The notes beneath the pieces were generated by a model, which had not been told where the DNA came from, searched no databases, and was given only the letters and a program-made list of their open reading frames with translations. DNA of 64,000 bases from Clavibacter sp. A6099 (GTDB lineage: Bacteria; Actinomycetota; Actinomycetes; Actinomycetales; Microbacteriaceae). How positions within the stretch are numbered: position 1 is the stretch's first letter; every line of letters starts with the position of its first letter. A program made the position numbers and the translations under genes. The stretch lies in contig NZ_CP083439.1 of the NCBI RefSeq assembly GCF_021919125.1, positions 3,196,954 to 3,260,953 on the forward strand. Direction: 5' to 3'. Of the stretch, positions 1-8,124 are shown piece by piece.

Positions 1-312
1 GCCCCAGAGGGTGCGGCCGTCGTCGAGGCGGAGGCGCACGCGCACCTGGTGCTGGATCCGCTCGGGCACCCGCTTGCCCGCGCCGGTGACCGTCCACGAG
101 CCCTGCATGCGCAGGTGCGTGTGGAGGGTGGTGTCGTCGTCGAGCCGCATGAGCAGGTGCTTGCCGTGCGTGTCGAACCCGGTGATCCGCCGCCCGCCGA
201 GCCGTGCACCCGCCCGCGCGCCGGACCGCAGCTCCCCGTCGGTGATGAGCGCGCCGCCGACCTGGCCGCGGAGGCGTGCGGCGAGGACGAAGACGGAGTC
301 ACCCTCGGGCAT
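1..312 (-). CDS. Fpg/Nei-family DNA glycosylase, N-terminal part (cut by window edge)
   Basis: Base-excision repair glycosylase that would remove oxidised bases from DNA and nick the strand. The visible 104 residues begin MPEGDSV, the N-terminal catalytic Pro-Glu signature of the family. They continue with the conserved GFDTHGKHLLMRL stretch and a THLRMQGSW segment typical of the beta-sandwich domain. The C-terminal helix-two-turn-helix and any zinc finger lie outside the window. The PEGD start resembles Nei2-type enzymes more than classical Fpg (PELPE). The start codon has a -10 box 6 bases upstream and no ribosome binding site, so the transcript is probably leaderless. Confidence 0.85.
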   Translation of the reverse strand, partial: MPEGDSVFVLAARLRGQVGGALITDGELRSGARAGARLGGRRITGFDTHGKHLLMRLDDDTTLHTHLRMQGSWTVTGAGKRVPERIQHQVRVRLRLDDGRTLWG

Positions 313-318
313 GGGTCG

Positions 319-324
319 ACGGTA
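319..324 (-). promoter_or_regulatory. -10 box TACCGT of a probable leaderless promoter
   Basis: On the minus strand TACCGT ends 6 bases before the ATG of the glycosylase gene, so transcription would start at or next to the start codon. No -35 element is obvious. Confidence 0.5.
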
Positions 325-359
325 GCGGGGGCCGCCGACAGGGGGTCAGGCGGGTCGGG

Positions 360-1436
360 TCAGGCGGGCGCGTGAGAGCGCGGGAGATCGCCGACCGTCG
401 CCGCGTACCGCGACATGCGGCGGTGCTGGACGACCGCGAACGGCACCGTGGCGACGAGCATGACGAGGGCCACGAGGAAGAGGACGAGCAACCAGCCGGA
501 GACGTCGCCGCGGAGCAGCGAGGGGACGAAGATCGAGACCAGCAGCAGCAGCGACTGACCCAGCTGGAACGGCTGCAGCGTGCGACTGTAGACGGCGAGG
601 CGGGCGGCGCGCCATTCGAGCTCGGGATCGAGTTCTCGGCCCTTGCCTACGGCGCGCTGCCCGACCGCCTTGCGGTCCTCCTTGGACAGACCCGCTGTGA
701 TGGAGGATCCCGACAGCTGCGCCCCGACCGAGACGAACAGGCACGTGAGCGCCGGCGCGAGCAGCGAGAACTGGAGCACGAGGGCGACCGCCTGGGCAGT
801 CTCCTGCGGCTCGAACCGATCGAGCAGCAGCGTCCCGCCGAGGGTGACGACGAGCGCGACCACGAACACCAGGCCGATGAGGCGCCACTTGCGCCGGGCC
901 GTGTCCGCGGTCCAGTCGAGGTCGATCGACAGGGTCGGGGCGTCGGCGGCGAGGCGCGCGCCCAGACGGCGGACGGCGGCGGCCTGCGCGCGGAGCACCA
1001 GGATCCAGCTGGCGGCGGCAGTGGCGACGGCGGCCACCGCGAACCCGAGCACGACGAGCGGGGAGACGCCGCCGACCAGCGAGGCGACAGCGTGCACGAC
1101 CACGGCGAGCGCGGTGATCCCGAGCCACACGATCACCCGCACCGGACGCCGGCGCGTCCCGGCGGATCGCTCGGGGTCCCGCCACGACTGCAGCTCCAGC
1201 AGGCCGAGCGCCGGGGCGAAGGCGAGCGCCAGGAGGCCGGCGATCAGCTGCGGGAGGACAGCGGCCGCGTCGACGTCGCCGACGACGGCTGCCTGGTACA
1301 GGCCGAAGCCGTAGAGCGTGCCGAGCCCGAGGATCAGCAACACCAGGACGATCAGCAGGGCGATCCGGGCGCCGAGGCTCCCGGCCCGCGCAGCGTCGGT
1401 CGGGGTGGATCCGGGGTCCGTGCCGTGTCCGCTCAT
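360..1436 (-). CDS. Polytopic membrane protein of unknown function
   Basis: A 358-residue integral membrane protein that I do not recognise. It has a short hydrophilic N-terminus (MSGHGTDPGS), then several long hydrophobic stretches. The first runs IALLIVLVLLILGLGTLYGF, and others lie near residues 65-85, 105-155, 195-250 and 300-345. A charged loop with KEDRK and RELDPELEWR precedes the last pair. No transporter or enzyme motif is visible. The chosen ATG lies 6 bases after a TACGTT box, which argues against a longer upstream reading frame. It is transcribed toward the DNA glycosylase gene 47 bases downstream. Confidence 0.75.
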   Translation of the reverse strand: MSGHGTDPGSTPTDAARAGSLGARIALLIVLVLLILGLGTLYGFGLYQAAVVGDVDAAAVLPQLIAGLLALAFAPALGLLELQSWRDPERSAGTRRRPVRVIVWLGITALAVVVHAVASLVGGVSPLVVLGFAVAAVATAAASWILVLRAQAAAVRRLGARLAADAPTLSIDLDWTADTARRKWRLIGLVFVVALVVTLGGTLLLDRFEPQETAQAVALVLQFSLLAPALTCLFVSVGAQLSGSSITAGLSKEDRKAVGQRAVGKGRELDPELEWRAARLAVYSRTLQPFQLGQSLLLLVSIFVPSLLRGDVSGWLLVLFLVALVMLVATVPFAVVQHRRMSRYAATVGDLPRSHAPA

Positions 1437-1442
1437 CCCTCG

Positions 1443-1448
1443 AACGTA
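1443..1448 (-). promoter_or_regulatory. -10 box TACGTT of a probable leaderless promoter
   Basis: Minus-strand TACGTT is separated by 6 bases from the ATG at 1436, the same geometry as at many other genes in this window. Confidence 0.45.
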
Positions 1449-1642
1449 TCGGCCGGACGCCACCCGCCCGTCCCGCCGCTGGCCCCCGTTCGAGCCCGGC
1501 CGCCCCTCCCCACGTGAACTCCCGCTGGATCCTCCGCGCATCCCCGCGCGCCCGCCGCCACCGCACGCGCGACGGGCCACACTCGACCCACGAACCCGAA
1601 GCCCGTCCCGACTGCCGCACGCCACCGCGGCGAAGGAGCCCC

Positions 1643-2389
1643 ATGAAGATCACCGGCCGCACCGTCCTCATCACCGGCAGCACCTCCGGCATCGGGCGCG
1701 GGCTCGCCGAGCGGTTCCACGCCGCGGGCAACCGCGTCGTCATCGCGGGCCGCCGCCGGGAGCTGCTCGACGAGATCACCGCGCAGCACGACGGCATGGC
1801 CTCGGTCGTGCTCGACGTCGCCGACCCCGCCTCCATCACGGCCGCGCGCGACGAGCTCGCCGCGAGCCACCCCGACCTCGACGTCGTCATCACCACGGCC
1901 GGCATCATGCAGGCGGAGGACCTCCGGGATCCCGCGCACCAGGCCACCGCCGAGGCCATCGTCACGACGAACCTCCTCGGCACCATCCGCACGATCGACG
2001 CCTTCCTGCCCGGCCTGCTCGCCAGCGACGAGGCCACCCTGATGACCGTGTCGTCCGGCCTCGCCTTCGTGCCGCTGCCCGCCACGCCCACCTACTCCGC
2101 CACCAAGGCCGCCGTGCACTCGTACACGCAGAGCCTCCGCGCGCAGCTCGACGGCACGTCCGTCGAGGTGATCGAGCTGGTGCCGCCCAAGGTGCAGACC
2201 GCGCTCATGCCCGGCCAGGCCGAGGCGGCCGACGCGATGCCGCTCGAGGACTTCCTCGACGAGGTGATGGGGATCCTCCAGGCTCGCCCCGAGGACGAGG
2301 AGATCCTCGTGCAGGACGTCCACGGCCTCCGCTTCGCCGAGCGCGACTGCCGCCACGACGAGATGCTCGCACTGCTCAGCGGGCACTGA
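1643..2389 (+). CDS. Short-chain dehydrogenase/reductase (DltE-like)
   Basis: A 248-residue NAD(P)-dependent oxidoreductase of the classical SDR fold. The nucleotide-binding motif TGSTSGIG is near residue 11, the TTAGIM segment (NAG-like) near residue 85, and the catalytic YSATK near residue 150. The C-terminal part (PPKVQTALMPGQ) resembles DltE-type cytosolic oxidoreductases. The substrate cannot be deduced. The start is chosen because GAAGGAG (1632-1638) lies 4 bases upstream of the ATG; a longer in-frame extension has no such site. It stands alone between a divergent membrane gene and the next + strand gene, which has its own promoter. Confidence 0.9.
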   Translation: MKITGRTVLITGSTSGIGRGLAERFHAAGNRVVIAGRRRELLDEITAQHDGMASVVLDVADPASITAARDELAASHPDLDVVITTAGIMQAEDLRDPAHQATAEAIVTTNLLGTIRTIDAFLPGLLASDEATLMTVSSGLAFVPLPATPTYSATKAAVHSYTQSLRAQLDGTSVEVIELVPPKVQTALMPGQAEAADAMPLEDFLDEVMGILQARPEDEEILVQDVHGLRFAERDCRHDEMLALLSGH

Positions 2390-2435
2390 TCCGCCGGGCC
2401 GACGGCCGGATCGGTCGGGCACGCACGCCCGCGCC

Positions 2436-2441
2436 TAGGCT
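2436..2441 (+). promoter_or_regulatory. -10 box TAGGCT of a probable leaderless promoter
   Basis: TAGGCT ends 6 bases before the ATG at 2448. The surrounding GCCTAGGCTCGA recurs exactly at 38074-38085, again just before a start codon. Confidence 0.55.
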
Positions 2442-2447
2442 CGATCC

Positions 2448-3473
2448 ATGTCGACGACGATGCCGCCCGCCCCCGCCCGCACGCCCGACCCGGAGCCGAC
2501 TGACGACCACGCCCGCCCCATCCGCTTCGGCATCGTCGGCGCCGCCGGCATCGCCGCCTCGGTCGTCCCCGACATGCTGCTGGTCCCCGGCGTCGAGGTC
2601 GTGGCCGTCCACTCCCGCACCCGCGCGAGCTCCGAGGCGCTGGCCGAGGCGCACGGCATCGCCCGGATCCACGACACCCTCGACGCGCTCCTCGCCGACC
2701 CCGAGGTGGACGCCGTCTACGTCGCCACCCCGCACACCCTCCACCGGTCGCAGGCCGAGGCCGCCCTCCGCGCCGGGAAGCACGTCGTCTGCGAGAAGCC
2801 CGCCACCACCACGGCGGAGGACACCCGCGCGCTCGTCGACCTCGCCCGCGCCGAGGGCCTGCTGTTCCTCGAGGCGCTCTGGATGGCGTTCTCCCCCGGC
2901 TGCCTCGCCGTCCACCAGGCGATCGCGGACAGTCGCATCGGGGATCCGCGCGCGATCTCCGTCGCCTTCGGATTCGTCACCGACGGGACGGGCCGACTCT
3001 GGGACCCGGAGGTCGGCGGCGGCACGCTCCTCGACATGGGCGTCTACCCGCTCGCCTTCGCGCACGGCCTGTTCGGCACGCCGTCGTCGGTGAATGCGGT
3101 CGGCACGGTGATCGACGGCGGCGTCGACACCGAGGTCGCGATCCTGCTCGGCTGGCCCGACGGCCGCCAGGCCACGCTCGCCTGCTCGCTCGTCGCGGCG
3201 CTCCCCACGGGCGCGACCGTCAGCGGCACGGCCGGCCGCATCGAGGTGGATCCGCTGTTCCTCGCCTCCCGCGCGCTCACGGTCGTGCCTGCCGACGGGG
3301 ATCCGGAGCGGCAGGAGCACGCGATCGAGGGCCGCGGCTACGTCCCCATGTTCCGGGCGGCCCGGGACGCGATCCGCGCGGGTGCCGTCGAGTGCCCGGA
3401 GATGCCGCACGCGGAGTCGGTCGCCCTCGCGGAGCTGATGGACGGGATCCTCGCGGACATCGGCGCGCGCTGA
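2448..3473 (+). CDS. Gfo/Idh/MocA-family oxidoreductase
   Basis: A 341-residue NAD(P)-dependent oxidoreductase of the glucose-fructose oxidoreductase/inositol dehydrogenase family. After about 20 Pro-rich residues comes the Rossmann strand and loop GIVGAAGIAA. The signature EKPATTTAEDT, whose Lys is catalytic in the family, sits near residue 115. The C-terminal half is the alpha/beta substrate domain, with GGGTLLDMGVYPL matching the family's GGG..D.G.H segment. The sugar substrate is not evident. No ribosome binding site precedes the ATG; a TAGGCT box 6 bases upstream suggests leaderless expression. Confidence 0.9.
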   Translation: MSTTMPPAPARTPDPEPTDDHARPIRFGIVGAAGIAASVVPDMLLVPGVEVVAVHSRTRASSEALAEAHGIARIHDTLDALLADPEVDAVYVATPHTLHRSQAEAALRAGKHVVCEKPATTTAEDTRALVDLARAEGLLFLEALWMAFSPGCLAVHQAIADSRIGDPRAISVAFGFVTDGTGRLWDPEVGGGTLLDMGVYPLAFAHGLFGTPSSVNAVGTVIDGGVDTEVAILLGWPDGRQATLACSLVAALPTGATVSGTAGRIEVDPLFLASRALTVVPADGDPERQEHAIEGRGYVPMFRAARDAIRAGAVECPEMPHAESVALAELMDGILADIGAR

Positions 3474-3606
3474 CCGGCGCCGGCAGGCGCACGTCCGGGG
3501 AGCCGTCAGAAGACGGTCGTTAGGGTCGATGGCGAGGCTCGCGCCTCCGCCCTGCGGCACGTCGACGGAGACGATCCGACCCGGAACGACCCCGAAGGAG
3601 AACACC

Positions 3607-4158
3607 ATGACGCACGTCCTCGTGCTCGTCGGCAGCCTGCGCTCAGGCTCCACCAACCAGCAGATCGCCGAGGCGGCGGTGCGCCACGCCCCCGACGGCG
3701 TCACGCTCGACATCCACGCCGGCCTCGACCTGCTCCCCTTCTACAACGAGGACGTCGACGTCGAGGGATCCGTGCCCGCCGCCGCCGTGGCCTTCCGCGA
3801 CGCGATCGCCGCCGCGGACGCCCTCCTCGTGGTCACCCCCGAGTACAACGGCACGATGCCCGCGGTGCTGAAGAACGCCATCGACTGGGCGTCGCGCCCC
3901 TTCGGCGCGTCCGCCCTCGCCGGGAAGCCGACCGCGGTGATCGGCAGCGCGTTCGGCCAGTACGGCGGCGTGTGGGCGCAGGACGAGGCCCGCAAGTCGC
4001 TCGGCATCGCCGGCGCGCACGTGCTCGAGGACGTCAAGATGGCCGTCCCCGAGTCGGTGATCCGCTTCGCCGAGCGCCACCCGGCGGACGACGCCGAGGT
4101 CGTGGCGCAGCTCCGCGAGGTGCTCGACGCCGTGCGCTCCTCGGCGACGGCCGCCTGA
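3607..4158 (+). CDS. NADPH-dependent FMN reductase / quinone reductase
   Basis: A 183-residue flavodoxin-like reductase that uses FMN and NAD(P)H, probably to reduce quinones, azo compounds or flavin. The phosphate-binding loop GSLRSGSTNQ lies at about residues 9-18. The family signature PEYNGTMPAVLKNAIDWASR, which contacts the isoalloxazine ring, lies near residues 79-98. Length is normal for the family. GAAGGAG ends 6 bases before the ATG, which fixes the start. A TAGGGT box around 3521 gives a leader of roughly 80 bases. A strong hairpin follows the stop codon. Confidence 0.9.
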   Translation: MTHVLVLVGSLRSGSTNQQIAEAAVRHAPDGVTLDIHAGLDLLPFYNEDVDVEGSVPAAAVAFRDAIAAADALLVVTPEYNGTMPAVLKNAIDWASRPFGASALAGKPTAVIGSAFGQYGGVWAQDEARKSLGIAGAHVLEDVKMAVPESVIRFAERHPADDAEVVAQLREVLDAVRSSATAA

Positions 4159-4192
4159 GCGCCGCACCACCGACAGGGCAGCACGCCCGCGC

Positions 4193-4234
4193 ACGACGAC
4201 GGCCGCGCCCCCGAGGGGACGCGGCCGTCGTCGT
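4193..4234. terminator. Hairpin terminator between convergent genes
   Basis: Perfect 15-bp inverted repeat ACGACGACGGCCGCG / CGCGGCCGTCGTCGT with a 12-base loop. It lies between the reductase and dehydrogenase genes that face each other and can serve both. There is no long T-run, as is common in high-GC genomes. Confidence 0.75.
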
Positions 4235-4247
4235 TCGAGCTCGGAGG

Positions 4248-5423
4248 CTACGGCTTCAGCACCACCTTGATGCAGCCGTCCTCCTTCTTCTGGAAGATCT
4301 CGTACATGTGCGCCGCCTCGCTGAGCGGCACGGAGTGCGTGACGAGGTCGAGGACGCCGAGCGGGTCGGACGGGTCCTCGACGAGGGGCAGCAGGTCCTC
4401 GATCCAGTACTGGACGTTGCACTGGCCCATGCGGATCGCGATCTGCTTGTCGAAGAGCGACTTCATGGGCAGCGGGTCGGCCTCGCCGCCGTAGACGCCC
4501 GAGATGGAGACGGTGCCGCCGCGGCGGACCGCGTCGAAGGCCGTGTGCAGAGCGGCGAGGCGGTCGACGCTCGCGACGTCCATGACCTTCTTCGCGATGC
4601 CGTCGGGCAGCAGGCCCGCGGCCTTCTGCGCGAAGGAGGCGGCGGGGCTGCCGTGCGCCTCCATGCCGACGGCCTCGACCATGGCGTCGGGCCCGCGGCC
4701 GTCGACCATCTCGCGCAGCTTGTCGGCCACGTCGTCGGTGAGGTCGAGGGTCTCGATGCCGTGGCGCTCGGCCATGGCGCGGCGCTCGGGGACGGGATCC
4801 ACCGCGATGACGCGGTAGCCGAGGTGCTTGCCGATGCGGGCCGCGAACTGGCCGACCGGGCCGAGGCCCATGACCCCCAGCGTGCCGCCCTCGGGCACGT
4901 TCGCGTACTGCACGCCCTGCCAGGCGGTGGGGAGGATGTCGCTGAGGAAGAGGTAGCGCTCGTCGGGGAGCTCGGAGTTCACGACGATCGCGTTGACGTC
5001 GGCGAGCGGCATGCGGAGGCGCTCGGCCTGGCCGCCGGGGATGGATCCGTACATCTCGCTGAAGCCGTAGAGCGCGGCGCCGCTGCCCTGCGCCTTGACC
5101 TGCGTGGTCTCGCACTGCGTGAAGAGGCCGCGGTCGCACATGAAGCAGTCGTGGCACGCGATGACGAAGGGGACGACGACGCGGTCGCCGACCTTGAGCT
5201 TCGTGACGGCGCTGCCGACCTGCTCGACGACGCCCATGTTCTCGTGGCCGAGCACGTCGTCCTTCTCGAGGAACGGGCCGAAGACCTCGTAGAGGTGGAG
5301 GTCGGATCCGCAGATCGCGGTCGACGTGATGCGGATCACCGCGTCGGTGTCCTGCTCGATCACGGGGTCGGCGACCTCCTTGACCTCGACGTCGTGGATG
5401 CCCTGCCAGGTGAGTGCCTTCAT
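4248..5423 (-). CDS. Zinc-dependent alcohol dehydrogenase (formaldehyde dehydrogenase-like)
   Basis: A 391-residue medium-chain dehydrogenase. Catalytic zinc ligands are visible in ICGSDLHLYE and GHENMGVVEQVG, and the structural-zinc lobe CHDCFMCDRGLFTQC follows. The Rossmann loop GVMGLGPVGQF comes near residue 175. Overall length and the CGSDLH and CDRG features match glutathione-independent formaldehyde/threonine-type dehydrogenases found in soil actinobacteria; the real substrate is unknown. The start MKALTWQGIHDVEV is preceded by GAAGGAG. The gene is followed by the hairpin at 4193-4234, and a structured 376-base gap lies upstream. Confidence 0.9.
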   Translation of the reverse strand: MKALTWQGIHDVEVKEVADPVIEQDTDAVIRITSTAICGSDLHLYEVFGPFLEKDDVLGHENMGVVEQVGSAVTKLKVGDRVVVPFVIACHDCFMCDRGLFTQCETTQVKAQGSGAALYGFSEMYGSIPGGQAERLRMPLADVNAIVVNSELPDERYLFLSDILPTAWQGVQYANVPEGGTLGVMGLGPVGQFAARIGKHLGYRVIAVDPVPERRAMAERHGIETLDLTDDVADKLREMVDGRGPDAMVEAVGMEAHGSPAASFAQKAAGLLPDGIAKKVMDVASVDRLAALHTAFDAVRRGGTVSISGVYGGEADPLPMKSLFDKQIAIRMGQCNVQYWIEDLLPLVEDPSDPLGVLDLVTHSVPLSEAAHMYEIFQKKEDGCIKVVLKP

Positions 5424-5799
5424 CGTGCTCCTTCGTCTTCGGGCGCGGATCCTCGTGGGACGCGCGCTCCTCCACACAACGCCCTCGCGGGCTGTCCGCC
5501 AAGCGAAGGTCAGAAGTCGTCCAGGGAGCAGGGACGCCCGGGCGCGGCGGGCGGAGTGCGGCGAGCGCGAGGTCGACACGCGCTCAGACGATCCGCCCCG
5601 GGGAGTCGGTCGTCCACGACACGACCGCACCGGGGCGGATCTGAAGACCGGTGATGACGGTCCGGACTGCATAGGAGGACTCTCGACAACCCTCAAGCGC
5701 CCGAGCCCGCGACGGCCTCGTGCGGACAGTGTGCTCCCCACGCGAGGAAATGCACAGTCCCCCGTCATCACTCCCGGCGGATGCGCGGGAACGACGAGG
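5424..5799. other. 376-base intergenic region upstream of the dehydrogenase gene
   Basis: No credible gene is seen. The region holds the leader of the dehydrogenase gene and a long interrupted palindrome at 5590-5641. It separates two minus-strand genes, so it contains the 3' end of the 5800 gene transcript and the promoter of the dehydrogenase gene. No clear -35/-10 pair was identified. Confidence 0.6.
5590..5641. repeat. Two-tier palindrome (operator or hairpin)
   Basis: The outer arms GATCCGCCCCGG (5590-5601) and CCGGGGCGGATC (5630-5641) are perfect 12-bp inverted repeats. Nested inside are CGGTCGT (5607-5613) and ACGACCG (5621-5627). It could end transcription from the gene at 5800 or bind a regulator of the dehydrogenase gene 167 bases downstream. 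No T-run follows on the minus strand. Confidence 0.6.
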
Positions 5800-6126
5800 T
5801 CAGACGTCCCAACCTCGGGCGCGCTGCACCTCGCGGAGGGCCTCGGCAGCCTCGTGATCGTCGTAGGGCAGGCGCTCCCAGCGGATGCCGGTCGGGGTGA
5901 TCCAGCCGAGCTCGCCGAGCGCGATGGCGAGGTCCTCGATGTAGAGGGCGACGGCGGCGTCGGCGCCTCGGATGGTGTCGCCCGCTATGGACCAGCCGAA
6001 GTAGCCGGCCACGAAGCGGGCCTGCTCGGTGGGGCTGCGGCCCGGGCCCGCGGGTCGCACCGGAAGGGTCTCGCTCTCGGAGGACTGGACCAGATCACCC
6101 GCGTCATCGGTGCCGGTGTCCTGCAT
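5800..6126 (-). CDS. Small hypothetical protein
   Basis: A 108-residue soluble protein that I do not recognise. The first 40 residues are acidic and Ser/Thr/Pro-rich (MQDTGTDDAGDLVQ). The rest looks folded and helical, with AGYFGWSIAGDTIRGADAAV, EDLAIALGELGWITPTG and a C-terminal helix rich in Glu and Arg ending RGWDV. The ATG at 6126 was chosen because the 20 residues of upstream in-frame sequence look non-coding. No motif or neighbour suggests a role. Confidence 0.55.
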   Translation of the reverse strand: MQDTGTDDAGDLVQSSESETLPVRPAGPGRSPTEQARFVAGYFGWSIAGDTIRGADAAVALYIEDLAIALGELGWITPTGIRWERLPYDDHEAAEALREVQRARGWDV

Positions 6127-6274
6127 CGCGTCCCTCTCATCGGGCGACGCGCCCGCGTGGCCCGCTCTCACGATGCCAGGCGCCACGGATCCGCCCGAAT
6201 GCGAAGCCGGGGGTTGACACGGGAAGGGGAGCCGGACTAACCGCGGGTACGCGGACCCACGCCGTCGTGCGGGA

Positions 6275-6598
6275 TCAGCGCGCGTCGTCGCGCGGCTCGT
6301 CCTCGGGAGGCTCCCGCATGATGAGCAGGCCGCCGGGGCTGTTCGCCGTGGTCATGAGGGCGTCCACCCACTTGCGGTTGATGGGCGGCACGCGGCTGCC
6401 GTGGTACTTGAACACCAGCGGCAGGGAGTTGTGCATCCAGATGGTCGTGCGTCCGTCGCCCACCTCCACGTCGTCGCGCCAGGAGAAGTAGAAGTTCTCC
6501 CCGCGGCGCAGCTTCGCGCCGATGACGAGCTGCAGGTGGGCGAGAAGGCGGTCATCGAACTCCGCCGTCAGCGTCGAGTCGTACTTGAACGTCCCCAT
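6275..6598 (-). CDS. Small DUF7882-type protein (Microbacteriaceae family, function unknown)
   Basis: A 107-residue protein starting MGTFKYDSTLTAEFDDRLLA. The segments AHLQLVIGAKLRRGENFYFS, IWMHNSLPLVFKYHGSR and PPINRKWVDALMTTANSPGG match my recollection of a short family abundant in Microbacteriaceae. Members are often mislabelled ATP-dependent DNA ligase in automatic annotation. No ligase motif (KxDG) is present, so that label should not be used. It looks like a small globular sheet protein, possibly binding a ligand or nucleic acid. The last 15 residues (EPPEDEPRDDAR) are a charged tail. The ATG at 6598 is preferred over upstream in-frame starts because the homologous region begins there. 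Confidence 0.75.
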   Translation of the reverse strand: MGTFKYDSTLTAEFDDRLLAHLQLVIGAKLRRGENFYFSWRDDVEVGDGRTTIWMHNSLPLVFKYHGSRVPPINRKWVDALMTTANSPGGLLIMREPPEDEPRDDAR

Positions 6599-6837
6599 GA
6601 TCGATCCCGTGTTCCCCTCATGAGCTCTCGGGCCCCGCGCCGACGGAGAGGGGGCCAGAGAGCGGCGCTGAGCTTCGGCCGTGCCCACCCACTATGCCAG
6701 CGTTGTCGGCTGGGATCGCCTCGTCCGGAAGGGGGATCCGCATGTGGTAATGGATCGCCGCTGGGGAGGGCGCCGTCGCCGACCTGCGCAGGGGTCGCGC
6801 GGATGCGGCCGGCCCGGTCGTCGCGCGCCGACGGTCG

Positions 6838-6843
6838 TAGGGT
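6838..6843 (+). promoter_or_regulatory. -10 box TAGGGT of a probable leaderless promoter
   Basis: TAGGGT ends 6 bases before the ATG at 6850, with no ribosome binding site between. Confidence 0.5.
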
Positions 6844-6849
6844 CGGACC

Positions 6850-7053
6850 ATGACTGATTCGACGTACACCGCACAGCTGGTCGGCCCCGATGGCACGGAG
6901 GAGACCGAGGTCGAGCTCATCAACGGCGAGCCCGTGAAGAGCTTCGTCCGCGCCACCTCGCTCAGCGAGGAGGAGGTCGTGTGGGAGCTCGACGCCGACG
7001 CGGACGGCTACGTCTACCGTCCCGCCGGCATCCCGGGCGCCGACTACTCCTGA
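6850..7053 (+). CDS. Small acidic hypothetical protein
   Basis: A 67-residue, strongly acidic protein (MTDSTYTAQLVGPDGTEETE and onward) with alternating hydrophobic and charged residues that suggest a small beta-rich fold. No known motif is seen. The leaderless -10 box at the right spacing and typical codon use support a real gene. It converges on the small membrane protein gene 22 bases downstream. Confidence 0.6.
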   Translation: MTDSTYTAQLVGPDGTEETEVELINGEPVKSFVRATSLSEEEVVWELDADADGYVYRPAGIPGADYS

Positions 7054-7075
7054 TCCGCGGAGCCGTCGCGCTCCT

Positions 7076-7294
7076 CTAGCTCCAGACGATCGGCAGGCAG
7101 CAGAGCACGCTGACCGCGAGCGCACCGAGCGACGCGAGCGTCCACGGGCGGACGGGCTGGGCGAAGAGCCCGACCCTCCCGGTGCCGTGGGCGCGGATCC
7201 CCTTGATCGCGCCGATCACCTGGAGCACGATCCCCACGGCCAGGGCCGCGAGGGCCACGTACAGGAGCGCGGTGGTCGTGCCGTCGGAGATCAC
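7076..7294 (-). CDS. Small two-helix membrane protein
   Basis: A 72-residue protein with two predicted transmembrane helices: ALLYVALAALAVGIVLQVIG near residues 9-28 and LASLGALAVSVLCCLPIVW near 53-71. A basic loop (KGIRAHGTGRVG) lies between them. It starts with GTG (7294) and has a TAGCGT box 6 bases upstream, consistent with leaderless expression. Function unknown. Confidence 0.6.
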   Translation of the reverse strand: MISDGTTTALLYVALAALAVGIVLQVIGAIKGIRAHGTGRVGLFAQPVRPWTLASLGALAVSVLCCLPIVWS

Positions 7295-7300
7295 GCATCG

Positions 7301-7306
7301 ACGCTA
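7301..7306 (-). promoter_or_regulatory. -10 box TAGCGT of a probable leaderless promoter
   Basis: Minus-strand TAGCGT lies 6 bases before the GTG start at 7294. Confidence 0.45.
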
Positions 7307-7365
7307 CCGGCGCGGACCGTCGGCGGCTGACCCCCGTCCGGCCGGGCCGATCCGCACCCCCGCCG

Positions 7366-7371
7366 TAGGAT
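7366..7371 (+). promoter_or_regulatory. -10 box TAGGAT of the deoC promoter
   Basis: TAGGAT is placed about 30 bases before the deoC ATG. Unlike its leaderless neighbours this promoter would give a short leader carrying the purine-rich site GAGGTGAGGA before the start. Confidence 0.45.
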
Positions 7372-7401
7372 CGAGGTCCCGCACGAGGTGAGGAATCCCG
7401 C

Positions 7402-8124
7402 ATGAGCACCAGCCCGTCCACGCCCGCGACCGACACGGCCGCGATCGCCCGCATCATCGACCACACGCTCCTGAAGCCCGAGGCCACGCGCGACGAGGTC
7501 GCCGCGCTCGTCGCAGAGGCCGTCGAGCTCGGCACCTACTCCGTGTGCGTCTCGCCCTCGATGCTCCCGCTCGAGCTGCCCGCGGGATCCGACCTGAAGG
7601 TCGCCGTGGTCTGCGGCTTCCCGAGCGGCAAGCACCACAGCGAGGTCAAGGCCGCCGAGGCCGCGCTCTCGATCCGCCAGGGCGCCGACGAGGTCGACAT
7701 GGTGATCGACGTGGGCGCCGCCCGCGAGGGCCGCTTCGCCGACGTCGAGGCCGACATCCGCGCCGTGCGCGACGCCGTCCCCACGCCGGCCGTGCTCAAG
7801 GTGATCATCGAGTCCGCGGCGCTCGACGACGACCAGATCGTCGCCGTCTGCCAGGCGGCCGTCGCCGCCGGGGCCGACTTCGTCAAGACCTCCACGGGCT
7901 TCCACCCCACCGGCGGCGCGACCGTCCATGCGGTCGAGCTGATGAGCCGCACGGTCGACGGCAGGGCCGGCGTCAAGGCGTCCGGCGGGATCCGCACCTA
8001 CGAGACCGCCGTGCAGATGATCGAGGCCGGTGCCACGCGCCTCGGCGTCTCGGGCAGCGCGGTCGTGCTGGCGGGTCCGGTGCAGACGCCCGAGAACGGC
8101 GCGCTCGGATCGAGCGGCTACTGA
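7402..8124 (+). CDS. deoC: Deoxyribose-phosphate aldolase
   Basis: A 240-residue class I aldolase. It cleaves 2-deoxyribose 5-phosphate to glyceraldehyde 3-phosphate and acetaldehyde in deoxynucleoside salvage. Family features are [15 protein letters not shown] near residue 19, VCGFPSGKH near 72, and the Schiff-base region [10 protein letters not shown] near 157, whose Lys is catalytic. These are followed by [11 protein letters not shown] near 192. Length is normal. Its TGA overlaps the ATG of the aminopeptidase gene (ATGA), so the two are translationally coupled. Confidence 0.96.
   Translation: MSTSPSTPATDTAAIARIIDHTLLKPEATRDEVAALVAEAVELGTYSVCVSPSMLPLELPAGSDLKVAVVCGFPSGKHHSEVKAAEAALSIRQGADEVDMVIDVGAAREGRFADVEADIRAVRDAVPTPAVLKVIIESAALDDDQIVAVCQAAVAAGADFVKTSTGFHPTGGATVHAVELMSRTVDGRAGVKASGGIRTYETAVQMIEAGATRLGVSGSAVVLAGPVQTPENGALGSSGY

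Noticed and set aside
6275..6598. ATP-dependent DNA ligase
   Set aside because: Too short and lacks the KxDG nucleotidyl-transfer motif.
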